Source: Caulobacter mirabilis (lineage in GTDB: Bacteria > Pseudomonadota > Alphaproteobacteria > Caulobacterales > Caulobacteraceae). Taken from it: 64,000 bases of DNA. Position 1 is the stretch's first letter. Every line of letters starts with the position of its first letter. The stretch spans positions 2,356,001-2,420,000 of the forward strand of contig NZ_CP024201.1 in assembly GCF_002749615.1 (NCBI RefSeq). The letters are read 5' to 3'. Positions 28,821 through 37,266 of the stretch are shown here, piece by piece. The notes beneath the pieces were generated by a model that was not told the DNA's origin, did not search any database, and saw only the letters and a program-made list of their open reading frames with translations. Position numbers and translations under genes: made by a program.

Positions 28821-31087
28821 TCCGCCTCCCAGCGCTCCTTCAGCCGGCCGTACAGAGCGCCGACCAGGTTGATGTAGTCGTCCGTCCAGGGCCGCGCCCC
28901 ACCGGAGTCCGCCAGGGTCCAGCGATCGTCCGCCTCGTAGGCCGCCAGGGCCGCCGGGGAGCGGGCCACGATCAGCACGTCCTCTCCGGATTCCCAGTAG
29001 TTCGGCGAGTTGGCGGCGCGCTGGTGACGCTGCAGCAGGGCGTAGCCGCCGGCGGCCCTGGCCACGGCCATGGCCGGCGTGCGCAGCTCCAGATGCCGGT
29101 TCGACAGGTGCATGATCAGCACGCCGTCCGGCTTCAGCTTGGACAGGTACTCGCGCACCGCCTCGACCGTCATCAGGTGGCCCGGGATGGCGTCGGACGA
29201 GAACGCGTCCAGCAGCAGGACGTCGAAGGTCCCGGCCGGCTGCCTGTCGAGCGTCAGCCGGGCGTCGCCCAGGACGAAGTCGACCCGCCCCCGGGCGCAT
29301 TGGGTCGTGTAGGTGAAGTCGCCGGACTCATGGGCGATGCGGACCACCAGCGGATCGATCTCGAAGAAGGTCAGATGGTCGCCGGCGCGGTTGTAGGCCG
29401 CGACCGAGCCGGTTCCGAGGCCGACGGCCCCGACCCGCAGCGCCGGCTTCATGGCGGCCTCGGTCTCGAAGACCTGGCCGATCGGCGTCTCCGGCGCGTA
29501 GTAGACCAGCGGCCGGCAGCGGTACTGGGGCGCCTTGGCCTGGGCGCCGTGCAAAGTGGTGCCGTGCGCCAGCAGCCGCACCTCCCCGTCGAGGCGCGGC
29601 TCATAGGCCCGGGTCTGGCGCAGGACGCCGAAGAAACTGCGCTCGGTGCTGATCACCTCGGCCCGATCGCCCAGGATGTGCGCGCTGACGGCCAGGAGCC
29701 CCAGCAGCAAGGTGAAGACCAGGCCGCGCCCACGCAGAAGAAAGGCCGAGACCAGGGTCGCGGCCAGCAGCGCCTTGAGCGTGGTCATGGCGTCGAAGGT
29801 CATGATGTCCTCGAGCCGCCCGGTCAGCAGGATCACCGCCACGGCCGCGACCGCGCCGGTGGCCAGCACGCCGACTTCCCAGATCGAGAGCTTTCCGCGA
29901 CCCCAGGGGCGGGCCAGCCCGACCAGCACCAGCGCCAGCGGGTACTCGAGCACCCAGTCGAACATCTGCGGCGCCAGGAAGGCGTTGAAGGCCCCGCCGA
30001 CCACGCCCCCGACCGACAGGCAGAGATAGAACTCGGTGAGATGCGACGGATCCGGGCGGCGGGCGACCAGGGCCTGATGGCAGACCAGGGCGCTGAGGAA
30101 GAAGGCGGCGAGATTGACCAGCAGCACCAGCGGGATCTCGTTGCCCTGCAGCGGCGCCAGGAAGATGCAGGCCGGCAGCGCCGCCGCCTGAAGCAGCAGG
30201 GCCACATGGGGCGAGACCAGGGGCCGGGTCTGGAAGGCGATGATGAAGGTCAGCAGATAAAGGGCCAGCGGCGCGACCCAAAGGAACGGCGCCGAGGCGA
30301 CGTCGGTGGCCAGGTGGGTGGTCACGCCGAGCATCAGGCTCGACGGCAGCGCCGCCAGGGCGATCCAGGTCAGCCGGTCACGCCACCGCGGCGCGGGCGT
30401 CGGCTCGGCCGGCGCGGAGATATCGGCGACGCCGGCCGTCGCGGCGCTGCGCCAGACGAGCACGGCCAGCGACGCCAGGATCAGCACGAAGGCCAGGTAG
30501 CCGCCGCTCCAGCTCCAGCGCTGCGCCTGGAGCGTCATCAGCGGCTCCATCAGCACCGGATAGGCCAGCAGGGCCAGCAGGCTGCCGAGGTTGCTGGCGG
30601 CGTAGAGGGCGTAGGGCTCGCCTCCGGCCTGCCCGCGCGTGCGGGCGTACCAGGCCTGGACCAGCGGAGCGGTGGCCGACAGGATCGCGAACGGCAGACC
30701 GATCGACAGGGCCAGCACCCCGAGCAGCCAGAGGTTCGGCGTGGTCGAGGAGGGGTCGCCCAGCAGGCCGGAGACGCGCAGCGGCAGGGTCAGGCCGGCG
30801 AGGGCCAGCGCCACGATATGGACGATGATCTGCCGCCGCACCGTCGGCAGCTTCTGCAGGACGTGCGCATAGCCGTAACCGACCAACAGCGCCGCCTGGA
30901 AGAAGGCCATGCTGGTGTTCCAGACCGCCGGCGAGCCGCCGAGCATCGGCAGCACCAGCTTGGCCACCATCGGCTGGACCATGAACACCAGCGCCGCGCT
31001 GGTGAAGACCGCGACGACGAACAACGGCGGCGTGCGGGCGGCCGGAGCGGACGGGACGGCGGCCGGATCGGCGGTCGTTTCGGTCAT
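28817..31087 (-). CDS. Fused membrane transporter-like / spermidine synthase-like protein
   Basis: A 756-residue protein. The N-terminal ~470 residues form about a dozen membrane helices (VFTSAALVFMVQPMVAKLVLP at the start). The C-terminal ~250 residues form a Rossmann methyltransferase-like fold of the spermidine synthase type: VGAVGLGTGSVAAYN, FFEIDPLVVRIA, LGDARLTL and DVLLLDAFSSDAIP. These fused MFS/SpeE proteins are widespread but their substrate is not established. Followed by a coupled exported protein. Confidence 0.85.
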   Translation of the reverse strand: MTETTADPAAVPSAPAARTPPLFVVAVFTSAALVFMVQPMVAKLVLPMLGGSPAVWNTSMAFFQAALLVGYGYAHVLQKLPTVRRQIIVHIVALALAGLTLPLRVSGLLGDPSSTTPNLWLLGVLALSIGLPFAILSATAPLVQAWYARTRGQAGGEPYALYAASNLGSLLALLAYPVLMEPLMTLQAQRWSWSGGYLAFVLILASLAVLVWRSAATAGVADISAPAEPTPAPRWRDRLTWIALAALPSSLMLGVTTHLATDVASAPFLWVAPLALYLLTFIIAFQTRPLVSPHVALLLQAAALPACIFLAPLQGNEIPLVLLVNLAAFFLSALVCHQALVARRPDPSHLTEFYLCLSVGGVVGGAFNAFLAPQMFDWVLEYPLALVLVGLARPWGRGKLSIWEVGVLATGAVAAVAVILLTGRLEDIMTFDAMTTLKALLAATLVSAFLLRGRGLVFTLLLGLLAVSAHILGDRAEVISTERSFFGVLRQTRAYEPRLDGEVRLLAHGTTLHGAQAKAPQYRCRPLVYYAPETPIGQVFETEAAMKPALRVGAVGLGTGSVAAYNRAGDHLTFFEIDPLVVRIAHESGDFTYTTQCARGRVDFVLGDARLTLDRQPAGTFDVLLLDAFSSDAIPGHLMTVEAVREYLSKLKPDGVLIMHLSNRHLELRTPAMAVARAAGGYALLQRHQRAANSPNYWESGEDVLIVARSPAALAAYEADDRWTLADSGGARPWTDDYINLVGALYGRLKERWEAE

Positions 31088-31172
31088 GGCGGCTCGAATC
31101 GGCTTGAAAGTCGGTCGGCGGCGATGTTGGGGTCATTCCTCGTCAGAACGCCAGCGTCCGGAGAACAGCGTC

Positions 31173-31661
31173 ATGTTTCCCCTCGAGATCGAGACCCAGG
31201 CCAGGCTGCTGATCGACGAGGTCCGCGAGCGGCATCTGCGCCTGGTCACGGCCGAGAGCTGCACCGGCGGACTGGTGGCGGCGGCGATCTGCGCCATCCC
31301 CGGCGCCTCGGACGTCTTCGAGCGCGGCTTCGTGACCTACACCAACCGGGCCAAGGAGGAGATGCTGGGCGTGCCGGGCGACCTGATCGCCGACTTCGGC
31401 GCGGTGTCCGAGCCGGTGGCCCGGATGATGGCCGAAGGCGCCCTGAACAACTCCCGCGCCCACATCGCCGTGGCCATCACCGGCGTGGCCGGCCCCGGCG
31501 GCGGTTCGCCGATGAAGCCGGTCGGCACGGTGCATCTGGCGACGGCGCGCAGCACCGGCGGCATCCGCCATGTCCACGAGGTCTTCGACGGCCCCGAACG
31601 CCAGGACATCCAGCTGGCCGCCGTCGCCGTGGCGCTGCAGATGCTGCGGGACGCGATCTAG
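31173..31661 (+). CDS. CinA C-terminal-domain protein (nicotinamide-nucleotide amidase type)
   Basis: A 162-residue single-domain protein: RLVTAESCTGGLVAAAI at ~27-43 (Ser nucleophile region), VTYTNRAKEEMLGV, and the loop ITGVAGPGGGSPMKPVGTV. These are hallmarks of the PncC/CinA-C amidase that converts NMN to nicotinate mononucleotide. The N-terminal CinA half is absent. The ATG at 31173 has GGAGAA eight bases upstream; the frame opens further 5' through the divergent gene without support. Ends four bases inside the convergent gene. Confidence 0.9.
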   Translation: MFPLEIETQARLLIDEVRERHLRLVTAESCTGGLVAAAICAIPGASDVFERGFVTYTNRAKEEMLGVPGDLIADFGAVSEPVARMMAEGALNNSRAHIAVAITGVAGPGGGSPMKPVGTVHLATARSTGGIRHVHEVFDGPERQDIQLAAVAVALQMLRDAI

Positions 31662-32107
31662 ACCGCCCCGTACAGCGTCCTCGCCCGGTCGTCGAAGCAG
31701 CGGATCAGCTTGTCGACGGCGTGGTTGAAGTTGGCGTTGAGCAGGCGGTCGAGGAAGCCGACCTTGAACTCGAAGTCGATCTCGAACTCGACGCAGCAGC
31801 CCTGCTCGTGCGGCAGGAAACGCCAGCGGTTCTGCAGCCGGCGGAACGGACCGCTGATCAGGGAGACGTCGATGGTCCGCGCGGCGGCGTCGCGGCGCAC
31901 GCGGGTCGAGAACCGCTCGCGCAGGAACGAGAAGCCGACCGCCGCCTCGGCGTCGACGCTGGTCACGCCGCCGCCTTCGTCCTGGGCGTTCCAGGTGCGC
32001 AGGGCCGTGATCCAGGGCACGAACTGCGGATAGCGGTCGACGTCGCCGACCAGCTCGAACAGCTGATCAGGCGTGTAGGGCAGGATGCGGGTCAGTCGGT
32101 GTCTCAA
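31658..32107 (-). CDS. START-like protein, COQ10/RatA family
   Basis: A 149-residue SRPBCC-fold protein: LPYTPDQLFELVGDVDRYPQFVPW at the N-terminus, then VGFSFLRERFSTRV and GPFRRLQNRWRF, with the long C-terminal helix FLDRLLNANFNHAVDKLIRCF. The family includes the ubiquinone-binding COQ10 and the RatA ribosome-associated factor; the sequence cannot separate these. The start appears to be TTG at 32107. It follows lipA on the same strand, with a palindromic repeat in between. Confidence 0.88.
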   Translation of the reverse strand: MRHRLTRILPYTPDQLFELVGDVDRYPQFVPWITALRTWNAQDEGGGVTSVDAEAAVGFSFLRERFSTRVRRDAAARTIDVSLISGPFRRLQNRWRFLPHEQGCCVEFEIDFEFKVGFLDRLLNANFNHAVDKLIRCFDDRARTLYGAV

Positions 32108-32122
32108 TACGCCCCCAAAATC

Positions 32123-32245
32123 CGCTCATCCCGGCGGAGGCCGGGACCCAGATCTCCCAGGTCAGATGCTGATTGGACTCGCGCTGAGTTCATAGTGCCC
32201 ACATCGGCGCCGCCCGCTGGGTCCCGGCCTTGGCCGGGATGAGCG
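32123..32245. repeat. Intergenic palindromic repeat (nested inverted repeat)
   Basis: Two 28-base arms, 32123-32150 and 32218-32245, are near-perfect reverse complements (CGCTCATCCCGGC...GGGACCCA). Each arm is itself palindromic around CCCGGC/GGCCGGG. They enclose a 67-base spacer. Such CATCCCGGCC-type elements occur dispersed in many alphaproteobacterial genomes. It lies between lipA and the RatA-like gene and could fold as RNA into an intercistronic structure. Confidence 0.85.
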
Positions 32246-32255
32246 GGCGACGGGG

Positions 32256-33212
32256 CTATGCCGCCGCTTCCTTGGCCTCGCGGGCGGCCTTCAGGCGGGC
32301 GAAGTCCTCGCCGGCATGGTGCGAGGAGCGGGTCAGCGGGCTGGCGGAGACCATCAGGAAGCCCTTGGCCCGGGCGATCTGCTCGTAGGCCTGGAACTCC
32401 TCCGGCGTCACGAACCGGTCGACCGGCGCGTGCTTCCGGGTCGGCTGCAGGTACTGGCCGATGGTGATGAAGTCGACGCCGGCGGACCGCATGTCGTCCA
32501 TCACCTGCATGACCTCTTCCTTGGTCTCGCCCAGGCCGACCATCAGGCCGGACTTGGTGAACCGGCGCGGGTCGCGCTCCTTCACCTTGTCCAGCAGGCG
32601 CAGCGAGTTGTAGTAGCGCGCGCCCGGCCGGATGCCCAGGTAGAGCCGCGGGACGGTCTCGAGGTTGTGGTTGAAGACGTCCGGCGCGGAGTCGATGACC
32701 ACCTCGGCGGCCCCGTCCTTGCGCAGGAAGTCGGGCGTCAGGATCTCGATGGTGGTCTGGGGCGCGGCCTCCCGGATGGCGTAGACCACCTCGGCGAAGT
32801 GGCGGGCGCCGCCGTCGAACAGGTCGTCCCGGTCGACCGAGGTGATGACGACGTGCTTGAGGCCCATCTTGGCGACGGCCTCGGCGACGCGGCGCGGCTC
32901 GTCGGGGTCGAGCTGGTTCGGCTTGCCGGTGGCGACATTGCAGAACGAGCAGGCCCGAGTGCAGATCTCGCCCATGATCATCATGGTCGCGTGCTTCTGG
33001 GTCCAGCACTCGCCGATGTTCGGGCAGGCCGCCTCCTCGCAGACGGTGACCAGCTTGTGCGAGCGCACGATCTCGCGCGTCTCGTTGTAACCGTTCGAGC
33101 CCGGAGCCCGCACGCGCAGCCATTCGGGCTTGCGCAGCAGCGGGGTGTCGGGACGGTTCTGCTTCTCGGGGTGGCGCGGGCGCGCCTTGAGGGTGTCGAT
33201 GACCACGGCCAT
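32256..33212 (-). CDS. lipA: Lipoyl synthase LipA
   Basis: A 318-residue radical-SAM enzyme. The auxiliary cluster motif is [12 protein letters not shown], the SAM cluster is CTRACSFC, and the C-terminal [10 protein letters not shown] carries the conserved Ser ligand. It inserts two sulfurs into protein-bound octanoyl groups, supplying lipoate to E2 and the lipoylated E1-beta encoded at 38750-41842. An in-frame extension upstream exists, but the conserved [17 protein letters not shown] start at 33212 fits the family. Confidence 0.97.
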   Translation of the reverse strand: MAVVIDTLKARPRHPEKQNRPDTPLLRKPEWLRVRAPGSNGYNETREIVRSHKLVTVCEEAACPNIGECWTQKHATMMIMGEICTRACSFCNVATGKPNQLDPDEPRRVAEAVAKMGLKHVVITSVDRDDLFDGGARHFAEVVYAIREAAPQTTIEILTPDFLRKDGAAEVVIDSAPDVFNHNLETVPRLYLGIRPGARYYNSLRLLDKVKERDPRRFTKSGLMVGLGETKEEVMQVMDDMRSAGVDFITIGQYLQPTRKHAPVDRFVTPEEFQAYEQIARAKGFLMVSASPLTRSSHHAGEDFARLKAAREAKEAAA

Positions 33213-33294
33213 GGCCCCTAAATCGGCCTTCTGACGCTCAGGATCAAGCGGCGTCCTCTTGCGGCGCACACAAACCGTGGGAAGACTGGCCCCG

Positions 33295-34395
33295 ATGCGT
33301 CTCGGACTCGCTCTCGCCGGCCTGCTGATCGTCCTGACCGGCTGCGGCGGGGCGGACCAGCGCGCGCCGTTCGCCGACAGCCGGATCCCGCCGTCGCTGG
33401 CGCCGCGGTTCTGGGCGCCGGAAGGCTGGGGCTGGGGCCTGATCGGGGTCGGCGACGCCCCGCCGCAGCGTTACGGCGTGGCGGCTCCCTCGACCGCGCC
33501 GCGGGGGGCCCTGCTTATCCTGACCGACGACGGCGAGCTGGCGGAAGCCTGGTTCGAGACGGTCCGCGACTTCAATGCCGCCGGCTACACGGTCTGGGTG
33601 CTGGAACGCGCCGGCCAGGGCGGCTCCGCGCGCTACGCCTCCCCTCGCGACCTGATCCATGTCCCGAACTTCGAGGGCGACGTCGCGGCGACGAAGGCGC
33701 TGGCGCGCAACATCGTCGAGAGCGACCGCGGCCTCCCCCTGACCATCATCGGACAGGGCGTCGGCGGCCTGGTGGCGTTGTCGGCCGTCGATGGCGGGGC
33801 CCCCGCCGCCGCGCTCGTGCTCTCGAGTCCGCGGCTGGCCCCGTCGGGCGGAAAGAACAAGCCCATGCCGGCCTGGCTGCTGCAAGTCGGCCTGGGCCGC
33901 TTCCCCGAAGGGGTCGGCCAGGGCTGGAAGCGCGACGGCGCGGACGCCTTCAAGACCGGGCGCACCCAGGATCGGCGGCGCGGCGGCGTGCAGATGGCCT
34001 GGCAAACGGCCAATCCCGACCTGCGGATGGGCGGGCGCAGCCTGGGCTGGACCTCGGCCTTCGAGGCCGAATCGAAGGCTGCCTTGGGACGGGCGAAGGA
34101 TATCCGGCTCCCCACCCATCTCCTCGCGACCCGGGCGAGACCCGAGGGCGCACTGGCCTACAGGGCCTGCGGGACGATGCCCCGATGCACCGCCACGGGA
34201 ATCGAGCCTCCGCCCGGCCGCCCGGCCGCCGCCCCCGGCGCCAGCTGGTTCCTGGGCGTCGACGCGGTTCGCCTATGGTGGCTGGATCAGGTCCTGTGCT
34301 TCGCCCCGCAGCGATCGTCGGCGCCCGAAATGCCGAACCGCCGCAACTGCCCCATGGACGGGGTGAGCCCTGCCCTCTCCGGTCACCGTTTGTGA
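33295..34395 (+). CDS. Alpha/beta-hydrolase-like lipoprotein with altered nucleophile elbow
   Basis: A 366-residue protein. A lipoprotein signal (LLIVLTGC at ~15-22) predicts lipid anchoring. The following domain resembles serine aminopeptidase S33/lysophospholipase proteins ([19 protein letters not shown]). The expected GxSxG nucleophile elbow reads GQGVGG (~162-167), so the catalytic serine is replaced by glycine. The C-terminal ~70 residues are Cys- and Pro-rich ([17 protein letters not shown]). It is divergent from lipA with 82 bases between starts. Either a non-catalytic hydrolase fold or one with a different mechanism. Confidence 0.75.
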   Translation: MRLGLALAGLLIVLTGCGGADQRAPFADSRIPPSLAPRFWAPEGWGWGLIGVGDAPPQRYGVAAPSTAPRGALLILTDDGELAEAWFETVRDFNAAGYTVWVLERAGQGGSARYASPRDLIHVPNFEGDVAATKALARNIVESDRGLPLTIIGQGVGGLVALSAVDGGAPAAALVLSSPRLAPSGGKNKPMPAWLLQVGLGRFPEGVGQGWKRDGADAFKTGRTQDRRRGGVQMAWQTANPDLRMGGRSLGWTSAFEAESKAALGRAKDIRLPTHLLATRARPEGALAYRACGTMPRCTATGIEPPPGRPAAAPGASWFLGVDAVRLWWLDQVLCFAPQRSSAPEMPNRRNCPMDGVSPALSGHRL

Positions 34396-34477
34396 CAAAT
34401 CTTTTCAAGCGTGATCCGGCCCGATAAGGTCGGGCCCCAACGATACTGGTGGGAAACATTCGGGGAGTTTCACCCAC

Positions 34478-36040
34478 ATGCCGCGTGCTTTTGACGCGCG
34501 GGCCGGCGAGCGGTCGCTGTTCGACGCTCTGCTCGACGCCCGAGATCGGTACGGCGCCAAGAAGCCGATCCTGGAAGATCAGGAACGCAATCCGCTCACC
34601 TACACCGACGTGGTCCGCGCCAGCTTCGCGCTGGGCCGCAAGATCGCCGGATTCACCGCCAAGGGCGAGCATGTCGGCGTGCTGCTGCCGTCCAGCGCCG
34701 GGGTTGTGGTCACCTTCTTCGGCCTGCATGCCTTCGGCCGGATCCCGACGATGCTCAACTTCACCGCCGGCCTGCGCAACCTGCGCGCCGCCGTGAAGCT
34801 GGGCCGGGTGCAGACCGTGCTGACCGCCCACCGCTTCATCGAGCAGGGCAAGCTGCACGACGTCATCGACGCGCTCGAGGAGACCGGCGCCAAGGTCGTG
34901 TACCTGGAGGACGTCCGCAAGACGATCGGCCTGCCAGACAAGCTCTACGCCGCCACCGCCGGGGCCTTCCCGCGCAAGTTCCGCGCGGCGTTGTCGCCGG
35001 ACGCGCCGGGCGTGATCCTGTTCACCTCCGGCAGCTTCGGCGCGCCCCGCGGCGTGGTGCTGAGCCACAAGAACCTGGTCAGCAACGTCCGCCAGATCGA
35101 GGCGCATATCGACCTCGATCCCAACTGGGTGATGTTCAACCCGCTGCCGACCTTCCACTGCTTCGGCCTCACCGGCGGCGTCCTGCTGCCGCTGCTGACC
35201 GGGATGAAGGCGTTCGAATACCCCTCGCCGCTGCACACCAAACAGATCCCGCCGCTGATCAAGGAGAGCGGCGCCTCGATCCTGCTGGCGACCGACACCT
35301 TCGTGAACCAGTACGCCCGGGCCGCCGAGACCGACGAGCTGTCGGGCCTGCAGTTCGTGGTCTGCGGCGCCGAGAAGGTCCGCGAGGAGACCCACAAGCT
35401 GGTCCACGAGCGGTTCGGCGGCGTGCCCCTGCTGGAAGGCTACGGCGCCACCGAGGCCTCCCCCGTGGTGGCCGTGAACAAGCCGACCGACAACCGCCAC
35501 GGCACCGTCGGCGGGCTGCTGCCGGGCATGACCGCGCGGCTGGACGTGGTCGACGGCATCAACGACGGCGGCCGGCTGTTCCTGCAGGGGCCGAACATCA
35601 TGTCCGGCTATCTGCGCGAGGACGGCGGCATCGACCCGCCCGAAGGCGGCTGGCACGACACCGGCGACGTGGTCACGGTTGATGCCGAACATGGCGACTG
35701 GATCACCATCAAGGGCCGGGTGAAGCGGTTCGCCAAGATCGGCGGCGAGATGGTCTCCCTGACCGCCGCCGAGGACCTGGCCGTCTCGGTCTGGCCGGAC
35801 AGCCGCCACGCGGTGGTGGCCATGCCCGACAAGAAGAAGGGCGAGCGGCTGGTGCTGTTCACCGACCGGGCCGACGCCGACGTCGGGCCGTTGGTCGCCC
35901 ACGCCCAGAGCATCGGCGCGCCCGAGCTGGCCGTCCCCCGGCGGATCGTCAAGATCACCGAGGTTCCCGTGCTCGGCACCGGCAAGACCGACTATGTCGC
36001 CATCCAGCGCCTGGCCGAGACCGAGGCCCAGGCCGCCTGA
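34478..36040 (+). CDS. Acyl-ACP/acyl-CoA synthetase, Aas-like AMP-forming ligase
   Basis: A 520-residue ANL-superfamily ligase. The P-loop is LFTSGSFGAPRGVVLSHKN, followed by FNPLPTFHCFGLTGGVLLPLL and YPSPLHTKQIPPLI. GYGATEASPV is motif A5, and KRFAKIGGEMVSL holds the hinge. These segments match the ligase half of Aas (2-acylglycerophosphoethanolamine acyltransferase/acyl-ACP synthetase) better than classic FadD. The acyltransferase half is missing. It probably reactivates fatty acids on ACP or CoA for membrane lipid repair. Independently transcribed. Confidence 0.86.
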   Translation: MPRAFDARAGERSLFDALLDARDRYGAKKPILEDQERNPLTYTDVVRASFALGRKIAGFTAKGEHVGVLLPSSAGVVVTFFGLHAFGRIPTMLNFTAGLRNLRAAVKLGRVQTVLTAHRFIEQGKLHDVIDALEETGAKVVYLEDVRKTIGLPDKLYAATAGAFPRKFRAALSPDAPGVILFTSGSFGAPRGVVLSHKNLVSNVRQIEAHIDLDPNWVMFNPLPTFHCFGLTGGVLLPLLTGMKAFEYPSPLHTKQIPPLIKESGASILLATDTFVNQYARAAETDELSGLQFVVCGAEKVREETHKLVHERFGGVPLLEGYGATEASPVVAVNKPTDNRHGTVGGLLPGMTARLDVVDGINDGGRLFLQGPNIMSGYLREDGGIDPPEGGWHDTGDVVTVDAEHGDWITIKGRVKRFAKIGGEMVSLTAAEDLAVSVWPDSRHAVVAMPDKKKGERLVLFTDRADADVGPLVAHAQSIGAPELAVPRRIVKITEVPVLGTGKTDYVAIQRLAETEAQAA

Positions 36041-36137
36041 TCACGAGCACGCGGAGCGAGAATCGCGTTCCATTTCCCCTCGGACCCGTTCGACTGCCCG
36101 GATCGCCCGGCCGGAACGGGTCCAGGGGAGGTTTGGA

Positions 36138-36539
36138 ATGAGCAATCTCAACGCCTGGACGCCGCGCGTCCTCAGCATCCTGCGCGTGCTCGTCGCGCTG
36201 AGCTTCATGTCGCACGGGCTGATGAAGCTCTGGGGGATTCCGGCCCCGCAGCCCGGCGTCCCCGATCCGCTGCCCTTCATCCTGACCATCGCGGCTTGGC
36301 TCGAAGTGGTTGGCGGCGCCCTGCTGGTCCTGGGCCTCTTCACCCGCCCGGTGGCTTTCATTCTGTGCGGCCAGATGGCCTGGGCCTTCCTGCTGGCTCA
36401 CGCCAAGTCGGCCGGGACGATCGTGCCGGCCCTGAACCAAGGCGAAGCCGCCTATCTGTTCTGCTTCATCTTTCTGTACTTCGTCTTCGCCGGCGGCGGC
36501 GAATGGAGCCTCGACCGCATCGTGCGGAAGAAGGACTGA
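36138..36539 (+). CDS. DoxX family membrane protein
   Basis: A 133-residue protein with four membrane helices: LRVLVALSFMSHGLMKLWG, AAWLEVVGGALLVLGLFTRP, a third helix with QMAWAFLLAHA, and a fourth with FCFIFLYFVFAGGG. The F-x-x-H-G-x-x-K and LE-x-x-GG-x-L-L-x-L-G-x-x-T-R motifs are typical of DoxX. GGGGAGG precedes the ATG. Function of the family is uncertain (redox or envelope stress). Only ~100 bases separate it from the ligase gene, so it may be co-transcribed. Confidence 0.9.
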   Translation: MSNLNAWTPRVLSILRVLVALSFMSHGLMKLWGIPAPQPGVPDPLPFILTIAAWLEVVGGALLVLGLFTRPVAFILCGQMAWAFLLAHAKSAGTIVPALNQGEAAYLFCFIFLYFVFAGGGEWSLDRIVRKKD

Positions 36540-36572
36540 CGCCGAGGCCAGCGGCGCCGGGCGCGCGGCGGC

Positions 36573-37205
36573 TTAACGCCGCGCCTCGGTCGCCATCTTG
36601 ATCGCCAGCCCGCCGAGGACCGTGGCCATCAGCCAGCGCTGGACGACCACGAAGGCCGGCCGTCCGGCCAGGAAGCCGGCGATGGTCCCGGCGGCCAGGG
36701 CGATCGAGGCGTTGACGCTGAGGCTGATGACGATCTGGCTTCCGCCCAGGATCAGGGACTGGCTCAGCACGTCGCCGCGCGCCGGATCGATGAACTGCGG
36801 CAGCAGCGACAGGTAGAGCATCGCCGCCTTGGGGTTCAGCAGGTTGGTCAGGAAGCCCATGGCCACCAGCTTGGTCGGGCTGTCCCTGGGCAGGTCGCGG
36901 ACCTGGAACGGCCCGGCGCCGCCCGGCCTGATCGCCTGCCAGGCCAGCCAGAGCAGGTAGATCGCCCCGCCGAAGCGCAGGACGTCATAGGCCAGCGGCG
37001 CGGCCATCAGCAGGGCGGTGATGCCCAGGGCGGCGCTGACCAGATAGACGACGAAGCCGGCCGCCACCCCGATCAGCGACACCAGCGCCGCCGCCCTGCC
37101 CTGGCTGATCGATCGCCCGATCAGGTAGAGCATGTTCGGCCCCGGGGTCAGGGCCATGGCCAGACAGACCAGGGCGAAGGCGATCAGGGTCTTGGCTTCG
37201 GGCAC
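36573..37205 (-). CDS. LysE/RhtB family amino-acid exporter
   Basis: A 210-residue protein with about six membrane helices. The start LALTPGPNMLYLIGRSISQGR is the diagnostic LysE/RhtB motif, followed by GVAAGF and LNPKAAMLYLSLLPQF. It exports amino acids or homoserine-lactone-like metabolites across the inner membrane. The start appears to be GTG at 37205. It follows lpdA on the same strand after 61 bases. Confidence 0.9.
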   Translation of the reverse strand: MPEAKTLIAFALVCLAMALTPGPNMLYLIGRSISQGRAAALVSLIGVAAGFVVYLVSAALGITALLMAAPLAYDVLRFGGAIYLLWLAWQAIRPGGAGPFQVRDLPRDSPTKLVAMGFLTNLLNPKAAMLYLSLLPQFIDPARGDVLSQSLILGGSQIVISLSVNASIALAAGTIAGFLAGRPAFVVVQRWLMATVLGGLAIKMATEARR

Positions 37206-37266
37206 GCGGACTCGGCTTCAGGCTGGAAGGCCGGACGCGGCGCGCCCGGCCGCATTCAAGTCGGTA

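Noticed and set aside
29024-32242. Very long plus-strand open frame (over 1,000 codons)
   Set aside because: It lies opposite the fused spermidine-synthase-like gene and across cinA in another frame. Its protein is Gly/Arg/Gln-rich without domains, as expected of antisense frames in GC-rich DNA.
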